Of a DNA stretch of 64,000 nt, positions 27,042 to 34,598 are shown in pieces (the stretch's first letter is position 1; each line of letters begins with the position of its first letter). This stretch comes from Pseudoteredinibacter isoporae. GTDB lineage: Bacteria > Pseudomonadota > Gammaproteobacteria > Pseudomonadales > Cellvibrionaceae. The stretch covers positions 186,001 through 250,000 of the forward strand of contig NZ_JAAONY010000002.1 in NCBI RefSeq assembly GCF_011602085.1. Reading direction: 5' to 3'. The notes beneath the pieces were generated by a model. That model saw only the letters and a list, made by a program, of their open reading frames with translations. It searched no databases and had not been told where the DNA came from. Made by a program: the position numbers and the translations under genes.

Positions 27042-27731
27042 TCACATTCTCTCTTCGCTTATGGTTCGTGCAAAAAGTATCCCCTTATCAACCCAAATTT
27101 CAACAGCTACACCTTTGTGGTAGCGCACAATTGCAGACTGCCCATCGGCAATTATCGGCAAGTCACCAAAGATATTTTCGCGATAATCCACCTGATAGAG
27201 TGTTTCATACTCGCCCTCCTTTCCCTGAACACTGCGCAACTGCGCAGCCGGTATAGACAGCAATGAACAATAACGTCCACCACCCAACTGAAAGTTTTCA
27301 CTTAAGGCGGAACGCTGCAAACGAAAATCCAACTGGGAAAAGCGACGATTCAACTCCCCTAACTCACGATCAACAAAATCCAAAGGTCGTTGCTTCAAGT
27401 GGTTATAAACCACTTCGGCGGCAATAGCGTCTGCCTTCGGCCAGGCTTTTACGTCGGAAGAAGTCTGATACCACCAGCTTAAACTCAGGGTGCTTACCAA
27501 CAGGAATAAAGCCGCCAGGGATCGAAACGACAATGTAAACGACGCGGGTGACTTCCTTTGAGCATTTGAAGACTCTACCTTAAGTTCAGCCGCTAAGTTA
27601 TTTGTTTTGCTCAATATGGCTTCGTTACCATTTTGAATGCCCTGCAACTTTTTCAGTGCAGCTAATTGCTCCTCCGACAAACTGGAGGATTCGAAATGGG
27701 ACTGCAAACCCGCTTTTAATGATTTAGGCAT
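27042..27731 (-). CDS. Membrane-anchored protein, putative anti-sigma factor
   Basis: A protein of about 229 residues with a cytoplasmic N-terminal part, one membrane helix (SFRSLAALFLLVSTLSLSWWY, about residues 68-88) and a periplasmic remainder rich in charged residues. This one-helix layout, with translation starting inside the last codons of an ECF sigma gene (8-nt overlap), is that of an anti-sigma factor. I see no ZAS zinc motif (HxxxCxxC), so it would be a non-zinc type. An upstream GTG/ATG would extend it by eight residues; MPKSLKAG is preferred, with GGAGGG upstream. No close family was recognised, so the function is inferred from position and topology. Confidence 0.7.
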   Translation of the reverse strand: MPKSLKAGLQSHFESSSLSEEQLAALKKLQGIQNGNEAILSKTNNLAAELKVESSNAQRKSPASFTLSFRSLAALFLLVSTLSLSWWYQTSSDVKAWPKADAIAAEVVYNHLKQRPLDFVDRELGELNRRFSQLDFRLQRSALSENFQLGGGRYCSLLSIPAAQLRSVQGKEGEYETLYQVDYRENIFGDLPIIADGQSAIVRYHKGVAVEIWVDKGILFARTISEERM

Positions 27732-28221
27732 ATCGGCCACCCTCCCCCTGAGCACTTTCCCTCACCCATTCGCTGGCCAGCAAACGTTTACGTAAGCGGT
27801 GAATTTTGGACAGCAAGCTCCCCTTTGGCATTTCCAGCAAATCGGCAACCTCTTGGGTACTGTAACCTTCAACCGCCCACAGATAGAGAATTTCACCCTC
27901 TTCAGCACTGAGCATTTCCAGTAATTGTTCCAGAAGGTGTTCATCAATCACCAGAGATTCGAGCACCTTGAGATGAAAATCCTGGAGGACTTGCTCCTCC
28001 TCGAAAGCCTGATGAGAATAACGCTGTCGGTGGCGCTGCTGATCAATAAAAGCATTGCGAACACTGCGCATTAAGTAAGGCATGGGATCTTGAAGTTCCG
28101 GCACAGGTGGCTCAATAAACCGCCCTATTGCACCGTGAACCAAGTCGTAAGCCACATCCGACTCTGCGCACAGCGAAAGCGCATATCGATACAGGCGATT
28201 CAATTGGCTTTCATCGATCAC
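27724..28221 (-). CDS. ECF-type RNA polymerase sigma factor
   Basis: Sigma-70 region 2 (LYRYALSLCAESDVAYDLVH, then PMPYLMRSVRNAFIDQQRHR) and region 4 (LSAEEGEILYLWAVEGYSTQEVADLLEM with PKGSLLSKIHRLRKRL) are both intact. No other sigma regions are present, so it is an ECF sigma. The start is uncertain: GTG at 28221, with AGGAG 11 nt upstream and an 11-nt overlap with the upstream DUF2063 gene, is chosen; ATG at 28260 or GTG at 28266 would lengthen it by 13-15 residues. Being the fourth gene of the bufferin operon, it probably drives that operon's own promoter and is held by the next gene's product. Confidence 0.88.
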   Translation of the reverse strand: MIDESQLNRLYRYALSLCAESDVAYDLVHGAIGRFIEPPVPELQDPMPYLMRSVRNAFIDQQRHRQRYSHQAFEEEQVLQDFHLKVLESLVIDEHLLEQLLEMLSAEEGEILYLWAVEGYSTQEVADLLEMPKGSLLSKIHRLRKRLLASEWVRESAQGEGGRYA

Positions 28222-29224
28222 TTGACGTGTTTCTCCTGAAAGGCTCGATTTCGTCAGCATCCACACAAAAGTACTTTTGCTCAGCTGTTTGACTCAGAAC
28301 AGACACCAGAAATTCCCCGGCATCCGTCACAGCCTCGCTGTTCGTAAGAACATCTTCGCAAAGCACAGACAGCTGCTCAAGGCTGAAACGATGAGGAAGC
28401 GAATCCAGTACGGAATAAAGCAATGGGTGCACGGGGTCTATAGACAATGCAAGCCGCTCCGAGCCTGGCGCCCCCTTTCCACTGTCGCCTATGGCAATTT
28501 GAATGGAGCAGTACTGCTCTAATTCATGAGCAACAGGGCCGCCTTCGTGGACATAGTCATCCGGGTAAAGGGAATGCAAAACTTGCCGTGGAGATCTCGA
28601 CAACAACACACTATCGACAGGTTGCGAAAGCGATTTCATTATCCGCCATAACTCTATAAGCCCTTCCGGCAATTTGAGTATCTGCAAACTTTTATTAAAT
28701 GAAAACCGAGCATTGAGAATACCTCCACTCACACTGAGGCGCTGAAGCTTTTTCGGCGTTAGTCGCCGTTCAGCTTGAATCGCCCCACGCGTTGCGCAAT
28801 CAACAGCCCATTCCAAACGCAACAAGTCGCCCAAATACGTGGGCAATCCCCATGAATTTTCCATGCAGGCCATTTTCGAGGCCACAAAGCTGGCAAAATC
28901 GGACGGAAAAAAATCAATATTTGCCTTATTACCAAGGGAACACACTAAATATTCATTCACGAGAACGCCGAACGCTTCAGCAGGCATATGTCGACTGGCG
29001 ACAGGGAAGCTGTGCAAAAGGCTGCGACGCAAAGCTCCTTGATAATTATTTCGATAAACGCCCCGAGCTTCAAACTCGCAGATTCGTTTGGGCGCTAGTG
29101 TTTTTGATGAACACCAGTCGCTTGATAGACGATGTACATACTCAGAGGAAACAATAGCGTTCAACAAGCGCTTTTGAGCCTGCCGCTCCTCATTCACAAA
29201 CATTTTCACGCTGGATTCTGCCAT
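28211..29224 (-). CDS. bufC: DUF2063 protein, partner of the MNIO enzyme (BufC-like)
   Basis: A protein of 337 residues. The DUF2063 signature lies near the N-terminus: YRNNYQGALRRSLLHSFPVA, then MPAEAFGVLVNEYL and LPTYLGDLLRLEWA. In bufferin and related RiPP systems this protein is the recognition partner that presents the precursor to the MNIO enzyme. It begins one base after the stop of the MNIO gene, so the two are surely coupled. It is longer than many DUF2063 proteins; the C-terminal third (VLDSLPHRFSLEQLSVLCED) matches the winged-helix-like portion often seen in this family. Confidence 0.88.
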   Translation of the reverse strand: MAESSVKMFVNEERQAQKRLLNAIVSSEYVHRLSSDWCSSKTLAPKRICEFEARGVYRNNYQGALRRSLLHSFPVASRHMPAEAFGVLVNEYLVCSLGNKANIDFFPSDFASFVASKMACMENSWGLPTYLGDLLRLEWAVDCATRGAIQAERRLTPKKLQRLSVSGGILNARFSFNKSLQILKLPEGLIELWRIMKSLSQPVDSVLLSRSPRQVLHSLYPDDYVHEGGPVAHELEQYCSIQIAIGDSGKGAPGSERLALSIDPVHPLLYSVLDSLPHRFSLEQLSVLCEDVLTNSEAVTDAGEFLVSVLSQTAEQKYFCVDADEIEPFRRNTSSDR

Positions 29225-30079
29225 TTAAAGTGCCTCACCTTGCAAGCAAGCGAAGTCGGTGAGGGTTTGCTCTACCGTATTGAGTTCTTCCAGCACCCGA
29301 CGCAACGGTGGGATATTATTATCCCACTCCAGCAATACCGGCTTTTTACCCAACAAACGAATCGCTTCGGCAAGCAAGTACAAAACATCTTTATGCAAAG
29401 CTGCGCCATGATGATCAATAGCACCCCACCGTGTCCGCTGATGCCCAGCAATATGAATCTGCCAAACCTGTTCAGATTTAAGCTCTGCTATTTGTTGCAA
29501 TGCATAATCCAATGCTGCATCTTCATCGTTATGGGCGTTCAATCCATTTACATACAGATTATTCACATCCAGAAGGATTCCGCAGCCAGAAAGCTCAGCC
29601 AGCCCAGCCAGAAATTGACCTTCTGACAGTATTGACTGTCGATGAAACAAATATGTAGAAATATTCTCTACACAGAATGGCCGTCCAAGAAAGGTCTGCA
29701 CACAATCAGCACGCTCAGCTATATAACGTATATTGTCCGGGTGATAAGCAACGGGCAACAAATCATGGCTATGCGCGCCCTCCAGTGAATGAAAACAGGC
29801 ATGATCAGAAATCTGTTGCACATCGAGCCTATCTGCAAGTTGCTTTACAGATTGCAGATAGCTTTCGTCCAAGGGTTCCATTGCACCGAGATTCATCCCA
29901 ATGCAATGCAAGCTCAGGGGGCAAGACGCAAACAAAGGCTCAGCGCGATAAAAATGCAGATTATCAACACATAAAAAGTTGTCCGCTAAAACCTCCATCC
30001 AAGGCAGCTGGATATCGCGCTCAATCAGTTCATCCATATACTGGTGTCGCAACGCGATACTTGCTAACGGGGGCAACAC
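29225..30079 (-). CDS. bufB: DUF692 MNIO enzyme (BufB-like)
   Basis: Multinuclear non-heme iron-dependent oxidase of 284 residues with a TIM-barrel fold. It modifies cysteines of a precursor peptide, in bufferins to copper-binding thiooxazoles. Seen: the family N-terminus IALRHQYMDELIERDI, the metal ligands in SDHACF, the iron-site Glu in VENISTYLF, LLDVNNLYVNGLNA, the His pair in WQIHIAGH and IDHHG, and LLEWDNNIPP. All main metal-ligand positions appear present. It starts 5 nt after the DUF2282 gene and abuts the DUF2063 gene. The substrate is inferred to be the DUF2282 protein. Confidence 0.92.
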   Translation of the reverse strand: MLPPLASIALRHQYMDELIERDIQLPWMEVLADNFLCVDNLHFYRAEPLFASCPLSLHCIGMNLGAMEPLDESYLQSVKQLADRLDVQQISDHACFHSLEGAHSHDLLPVAYHPDNIRYIAERADCVQTFLGRPFCVENISTYLFHRQSILSEGQFLAGLAELSGCGILLDVNNLYVNGLNAHNDEDAALDYALQQIAELKSEQVWQIHIAGHQRTRWGAIDHHGAALHKDVLYLLAEAIRLLGKKPVLLEWDNNIPPLRRVLEELNTVEQTLTDFACLQGEAL

Positions 30080-30084
30080 TGTTC

Positions 30085-30375
30085 TTACGGTGTTTTGGCA
30101 GGTTTAAGCTTGGCGACCTTACCACCAATTTTATCGCAGGTACCTTCGGGCACGTAGACCCATTCATTCGGTGAATGATCTTCAGTTGCCTGCCCTGCAC
30201 AACCGTGCTTGCCATCCAAAGAGCCGCAGTCATTTTTTCCCGCCAACGCAACACCAGCACATTTTTCCCAAACCTTGGGTTGCTCAGGTACCGCCAGCGC
30301 AGTTGATGCCGCACCCACGCTCAAGATGGCCAAAGCCGCATTTAATGGATGTGTTTTTGATGTATTGGGTTTCAT
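30085..30375 (-). CDS. bufA: DUF2282 bufferin precursor (BufA1-like)
   Basis: A protein of 96 residues with an N-terminal signal peptide ([18 protein letters not shown]) followed by a core of four cysteines: [35 protein letters not shown] and EGTCDKIGG. This matches the DUF2282 pattern, whose members are precursors modified by the DUF692/DUF2063 pair and exported to the periplasm to sequester copper. GGAGG lies 10 nt upstream of the ATG at 30375. As first gene of the operon bufA-bufB-bufC-sigma-anti-sigma it is likely the most expressed. No DoxX-type membrane gene, common in other bufferin operons, is present. Confidence 0.92.
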   Translation of the reverse strand: MKPNTSKTHPLNAALAILSVGAASTALAVPEQPKVWEKCAGVALAGKNDCGSLDGKHGCAGQATEDHSPNEWVYVPEGTCDKIGGKVAKLKPAKTP

Positions 30376-30469
30376 TCCTCAAAGCCTCCAATCAATTAAG
30401 AAAACAAGGTTTAACGCCTCGTATCTTCTTTAACGCTGAGATCAAAGTTTTGATTGCAAATATTTTGTG

Positions 30470-30495
30470 ACGTCGAGGGAGGCATAAAGCGACGT
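30470..30495. promoter_or_regulatory. Dyad upstream of the bufferin operon
   Basis: ACGTCG (30470-30475) and CGACGT (30490-30495) form an inverted repeat with a 14-nt spacer, about 95-120 nt upstream of bufA. It lies where a sigma-dependent promoter or operator would be expected. No ECF consensus could be assigned with confidence. Confidence 0.3.
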
Positions 30496-30564
30496 AGGAT
30501 CGCCGCTTTTGATCTTATAAAGGGGAATTAAAGACCGATAATCTTAAAGCAGAAATGCAAGCTG

Positions 30565-30651
30565 TTAAAACTCGCAGAAGTCATCCACTTCGTCGTCTTC
30601 GTATTCGTCGCCGAGTAAGTACTCGAGCAACTCTTCCAAGTAATCTTGCAT
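30565..30651 (-). CDS. Small acidic peptide, 28 residues, unknown
   Basis: An open frame starting MQDYLEELLEYLLGDEYEDD and ending DDFCEF, with 13 acidic residues in 28, no basic residue and a single Cys three residues from the end. AGGA lies 7 nt upstream of the ATG (30651). The sequence pattern (an amphipathic LEELLEYLL helix followed by an acid tail) is not what random sequence tends to give. It sits upstream of bufA on the same strand, with 189 nt between. It could be an independent small protein or an extra precursor-like peptide; there is no direct proof of expression. The frame extends upstream to other possible starts without better signals. Confidence 0.45.
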   Translation of the reverse strand: MQDYLEELLEYLLGDEYEDDEVDDFCEF

Positions 30652-30821
30652 AATTTTTCCTATTGCCTGTATATCGGCGGCTATATGACAGTTAAAGCTT
30701 AGATTGCACATATGGCAAGGAGATGAATTTTTTGTTGCGATTTGGTGACAGAGCTGAAGAAATTTGAGCACTCATAAGGGGGGGGGGTTAAACAAGGCTA
30801 CGCGAGCACCGGCGAGGGACT

Positions 30822-31369
30822 GATCATTTGCTCCTGCAAATGCCCCTTCGAGTTGCTCCTGGCGTCGCAATCCAAAATCGCTCCAGGCGATTTTGTCGAA
30901 CCACGCGGGTTCTCGCCCATCCGGTCTATGGGGTTTCTTTCTGACAATAAAAAAGGCTGCAATCGCTTGCAGCCTTTTGGAATAGTGGCGGACCGGACGG
31001 GACTGATCATTTGCTCCTGCAAATGCCCCTTTGGGTCGCTCCTGACGTCGCAATCCAAAATCGCTCCAGGCGATTTTGTCGAACCACGCGGGTTCTCGCC
31101 CATCCGGTCTATGGGGTTTCTTTCGGGCAATAAAAAAGGCTGCAATCGCTTGCAGCCTTTTAGAATAGTGGCGGACCGGACGGGACTGATCATTTGCTCC
31201 TGCAAATGCCCCTTCGGGTTGCTCCTGGCGTCGCAATCCAAAATCGCTCCAGGCGATTTTGTCGAACCACGCGGGTTCTCGCCCATCCGGTCTATGGGTT
31301 TCTTTCGGGCAATAAAAAAGGCTGCAATCGCTTGCAGCCTTTTGAAATAGTGGCGGACCGGACGGGACT
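30822..31369 (-). repeat. Three tandem about 183-bp repeats carrying the tRNA-Asp 3' end
   Basis: Units at 30822-31004 (183 bp), 31005-31187 (183 bp) and 31188-31369 (182 bp) are nearly identical, with about six differences each. Every unit ends in the 19 bases that form the tRNA-Asp 3' end; the last unit's copy is the true tRNA end, the other two lie at 30986-31004 and 31169-31187. A diverged stub before 30822 suggests a further partial copy. Each unit also holds a terminator-like hairpin (GGCTGCAA-TCGC-TTGCAGCC flanked by A and T runs, T-run on the minus strand) and a second hairpin (CAAAATCGC-TCCAG-GCGATTTTG, for example 30873-30895). Several long frames are open here but reflect the periodicity. 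Confidence 0.95.
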
Positions 31370-31427
31370 CGAACCCGCGACCCCCGGCGTGACAGGCCGG
31401 TATTCTAACCAACTGAACTACCGGTCC
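31351..31427 (-). tRNA. tRNA-Asp (GTC)
   Basis: 77 nt on the minus strand with encoded CCA. The acceptor stem GGACCGG pairs with CCGGTCC, the discriminator is G, the anticodon GTC lies at 31391-31393 in the loop CTGTCAC, and the T-arm GCGGGTTCGAGTCCCG is canonical. Compared with E. coli tRNA-Asp, only stem pairs differ. It is followed on its own strand by the tandem repeats and preceded by tRNA-Val, so the two are probably processed from one transcript. Confidence 0.98.
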
Positions 31428-31473
31428 GCAAAATATCAGCAGTGGTGCAATCTCAAGTTCACGCTCTAGAGAT

Positions 31474-31549
31474 TGGTGGGTGGTACAGGGATCGAACCTG
31501 TGACCCTCGCCTTGTAAGGGCGATGCTCTCCCAGCTGAGCTAACCACCC
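31474..31549 (-). tRNA. tRNA-Val (TAC)
   Basis: 76 nt on the minus strand with encoded CCA. Acceptor GGGTGGT pairs with ACCACCC, discriminator A, anticodon TAC at 31514-31516 in the loop CTTACAA, and the T-arm is CAGGTTCGATCCCTG. It lies 46 nt upstream of tRNA-Asp in the same direction. Confidence 0.98.
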
Positions 31550-31632
31550 CTTGCTGAAGAGCTGCGCATTCTACCGAATCGCTTTTCTAAGTCAAGGATT
31601 TTTATAGATTTTTTTACAATAGGCCCCAAGGC

Positions 31633-32118
31633 TTATAAATAGCCTCCGTCGCCGTAGATCAGTGGGGAAAATTGCTCATTGTCCAAACAAACCTGTTCAA
31701 TCTGGCCGATAACAATATCGTGGGTGCCGTAAGGGTGAACCTGGTCAACCTTGCAGCTGAAACAGACTTGAGAACCACTCAACATGGGTACTTTTTCGGC
31801 ATTATCCTGCCAGTCGCCCAGATGAAAGCGCCCTTCACCCTGCTCACCGCCCGCACAGGCATTGGAAATATCCTGCTGGTCTGCACTCAGGATATTGACC
31901 GCAAACGCTGTTCCCGGGGTCAATGTACTGGCCATAGTCGTGGCTTTGTTGACACAAACCAGCAAGGAGGCCGGGCTGTCTGAAACAGAAGTCACCGAGG
32001 AAGCCGTCATCGCCAGGCGCCCATGTTGCTGGTCACGGCAGGTGATAACCGCCACTCCCGAAGCCAGGCGTCGCATACCCGCCTTCATTGCCGCTCCCAG
32101 ATCCTGTTCACAATTCAT
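31633..32118 (-). CDS. Flavin reductase family protein
   Basis: A protein of 161 residues with the FMN-binding split-barrel pattern of HpaC-type reductases: GMRRLASGVAVIT, MTASSVTSVSDSPASLLVCV, FAVNILSADQQDIS and the C-terminal HDIVIGQIEQV with PLIYGDGGYL. Such enzymes use NAD(P)H to supply reduced flavin to a monooxygenase. No oxygenase gene is adjacent, so the partner is unknown. It is a stand-alone gene next to the tRNAs. Confidence 0.88.
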   Translation of the reverse strand: MNCEQDLGAAMKAGMRRLASGVAVITCRDQQHGRLAMTASSVTSVSDSPASLLVCVNKATTMASTLTPGTAFAVNILSADQQDISNACAGGEQGEGRFHLGDWQDNAEKVPMLSGSQVCFSCKVDQVHPYGTHDIVIGQIEQVCLDNEQFSPLIYGDGGYL

Positions 32119-32346
32119 ACGCTAATTGCCTTATGTGAGATCACTCATCAAATTCGTTGTAATAGTTTGCTTATAGTTTAGTCCATAGCTTAACAAGCCA
32201 TACTGAAAAAACCCATTACTTTACAGGTAAAATTCTATAGCCTGAGATAGCATCGCTATCGCCAAGGCAGGCATTTTAGCGCCCAATTGAGCAAAAGCCA
32301 CGATAAAGAAAATACTGCCCTAGCCCCTGGCCGTTATAATGAAACC

Positions 32347-33453
32347 ATGAAAATTTCAAAACTCTTACAAGACAAACGCTATTTATTTTGGGCCTTGCAA
32401 TTCGCCGGTTGGACGGCTTGGGGGGTCTCTTTCTATTTGGGTGTTTTATTCTGGGGCAAAGTTCCCAATGACTACTTGGCCTATCTACCCATAGTAAGCT
32501 CTATCGGTATGATTCTTACCTTGCCTCTGCGCGCACTCTACCGATATATGTGGGAAATGAGTGCTCTGCGCCGACTCATTGCTGTGGTTATCGCCTCGTA
32601 TGTCGCCGGCTGTGTCTGGATGGCTTCGCGTGGATGGATCTTCTACAACATGTTTCCCGAGCGTCGCAATCCTAAACATGAGGACTACGAAGGCATTGAA
32701 AGGATCCTTGCTTATTTCGACGGCGCAACCACGGCCAGTTGGGTAATTCTGGTATGGAGCGGCCTCTACTTCGGGATCAAATACTATATGCTGCTGCAGG
32801 AAGAGCGCCAGCGAGGCTTGAAGGCACTGTCTATGGCCCATGAAGCTCAGCTCAAAATGCTGCGCTACCAGCTTAATCCCCATTTCCTGTTTAACACATT
32901 GAATGCAATATCCACTCTGATTCTGGATAAAGACACTCAACTGGCCAATACCATGGTGACACGTTTGAGCCGCTTCCTGCGTTACTCTCTCGACAACGAC
33001 CCCATGCAAAAAGTGACTGTCGACGAAGAAGTGGAAGCCTTAAGACTGTATCTGGATATCGAAAAAGTTCGTTTTGATGAACGCCTGAAATTGAAATTCG
33101 ATATTGATGATAATGCCAAAACCGCGCTCATGCCCAGCCTGCTTCTGCAACCCCTGGTAGAAAATGCGATCAAATACGCGATTGCCCAGGCGGTAAATGG
33201 CGGTACGATAGCCATCGAAGCCAAAACCTTTGGTAATGATCTGCTATTGGCGGTTATCGACGACGGCCCGGGTTTGGACAGCCTGCACAATACCGAGAGC
33301 CGCTCTGGCAGCGGTGTTGGCCTCGCAAACAGCCGCGAACGCCTGCAAGAACTGTATGGCGTGGAACAATCATTCCGCCTCAGCCATACCGACCCACATG
33401 GCTTGACGATTAATATTCGAATTCCTCTGGAACGTGCCGATAAAAAGGGCTAA
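32347..33453 (+). CDS. Sensor histidine kinase, LytS/YehU type
   Basis: Four or so membrane helices (FWALQFAGWTAWGVSFYLG; YLPIVSSIGMILTLPLRAL; LIAVVIASYVAGCVWMA; ASWVILVWSGLYFGIKYY) are followed by the His_kinase domain: LRYQLNPHFLFNTLNAISTL with the phospho-His, and the ATPase motifs LLQPLVENAIKYA, DDGPGL and GVGLANSRERL. There is no separate periplasmic sensor domain. The start is uncertain: ATG at 32347 gives the normal family N-terminus, while a TTG at 32287 would add 20 residues. The response regulator gene begins 51 nt downstream. Confidence 0.92.
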   Translation: MKISKLLQDKRYLFWALQFAGWTAWGVSFYLGVLFWGKVPNDYLAYLPIVSSIGMILTLPLRALYRYMWEMSALRRLIAVVIASYVAGCVWMASRGWIFYNMFPERRNPKHEDYEGIERILAYFDGATTASWVILVWSGLYFGIKYYMLLQEERQRGLKALSMAHEAQLKMLRYQLNPHFLFNTLNAISTLILDKDTQLANTMVTRLSRFLRYSLDNDPMQKVTVDEEVEALRLYLDIEKVRFDERLKLKFDIDDNAKTALMPSLLLQPLVENAIKYAIAQAVNGGTIAIEAKTFGNDLLLAVIDDGPGLDSLHNTESRSGSGVGLANSRERLQELYGVEQSFRLSHTDPHGLTINIRIPLERADKKG

Positions 33454-33504
33454 ACCTGATAGCGCTTTCGGGCGGGCAAAAGAAGAAACATAAAGGAAGG
33501 ATTT

Positions 33505-34302
33505 ATGAGCAAACTCAGCGCGATTATTGTAGACGACGAGCAACTGGCACGCCGTGGTTTACAGCTACGCCTGGAAGAGATCTCTGATATTGAAGTTCTC
33601 ACGCAATGCAGTAATGGTCAGGAGGCCATTGCTGCCATCTCGGCCAAACAACCCGATGTGGTATTTCTCGACATTCAAATGCCCGGCATGAGCGGCTTTG
33701 ATGTGGTATCTCGCCTTCAGGGCGACAACCTGCCCCTGATTATTTTTGTTACAGCATTCGATCAGTACGCCATCGATGCGTTTAAAGTGCACGCCGTTGA
33801 TTACGTCTTAAAACCCATCGACGATGAGCGCCTGAAGGAAGCTGTCGAGCGCGCACAAAAACATATTGAGCAGCAACAAAATGCTGACAGCAAAGAGAAG
33901 CTGATGAAGTTGCTGATGGAATACACCGGCAGCAATGATGTCGATGCCCTGATCGAAAGCAATGGCAACACCTACCCCGACACCATCAATATTAAAGACG
34001 GCAGCGAAATCCAGCGTGTTAAGACCTCAGACATTGAATGGGTTGACGCTGCAGGCGACTATATGTGTGTACACGCCATGGGCAATACCCATATCATGCG
34101 CAAGACCATGAAGGACCTGCAGACCCTACTCAATCCTGAAATTTTTCTGCGCATCCATCGCTCAACGATTGTAAACGCTCGCTGTATTAAGAGCGCCCAA
34201 ACCTTAAATAACGGTGAGTACATGTTGAGTTTGGAAAATGGCAGCCAACTGAAAGTCAGCCGCAGTTACCGCGACAAAATAAAACAGTTGTTTGGAAACT
34301 GA
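33505..34302 (+). CDS. LytTR-family response regulator
   Basis: A protein of 265 residues. The N-terminal receiver has the acidic pocket IIVDDEQLARR, phospho-acceptor Asp in VVFLDIQMPGMSG (about residue 55), and the switch Thr/Lys in FVTAFDQYA and VDYVLKPID. The C-terminal LytTR DNA-binding domain shows IEWVDAAGDYMCVH, FLRIHRSTIVN and the final LKVSRSYRDKIK. An AAGGAAGG Shine-Dalgarno sequence fixes the start. It is the regulator of the kinase immediately upstream and ends at a strong terminator, so the downstream RND genes have their own promoter. Confidence 0.95.
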   Translation: MSKLSAIIVDDEQLARRGLQLRLEEISDIEVLTQCSNGQEAIAAISAKQPDVVFLDIQMPGMSGFDVVSRLQGDNLPLIIFVTAFDQYAIDAFKVHAVDYVLKPIDDERLKEAVERAQKHIEQQQNADSKEKLMKLLMEYTGSNDVDALIESNGNTYPDTINIKDGSEIQRVKTSDIEWVDAAGDYMCVHAMGNTHIMRKTMKDLQTLLNPEIFLRIHRSTIVNARCIKSAQTLNNGEYMLSLENGSQLKVSRSYRDKIKQLFGN

Positions 34303-34325
34303 ATACCCCACAATGGAAATCACTT

Positions 34326-34350
34326 ATGGCGCCTCTGGCGCCATTTTTTT
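34326..34350 (+). terminator. Terminator after the LytTR regulator
   Basis: ATGGCGCC and GGCGCCAT with a TCT loop, followed by a run of seven T. Confidence 0.9.
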
Positions 34351-34598
34351 GTCGCTTACCTGCAGAAACCCGCCCATAAAGTCAACCAGACTTCCAAATC
34401 CACAATTTTCCAACAGCAAGTATTTATAACGCTTTTAAGTTTCCTTTCGTCTCACCTCTAAACGTTAAAAAACGGCTGTTTTGTCAATTACCGCAGGGCC
34501 TAACCGCCTTACCGAAGTACGCTTAATCCACGTAATTTGTGCTGCTAAAGTAACAATTAATAAAGCAGCATTTATCAATTTATTCTCTGGAGACGCTT

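Noticed and set aside
30822-31369. CRISPR array
   Set aside because: The repeats are about 183 bp with no unique spacers and derive from the tRNA end.
30772-31547. Several long open frames across the tRNA repeats (on both strands), some with 61-residue protein repeats
   Set aside because: The unit length of 183 is divisible by three, so any frame open in one unit stays open. The frames run through tRNA genes, have no ribosome-binding site and are typical of spurious tRNA-derived calls.
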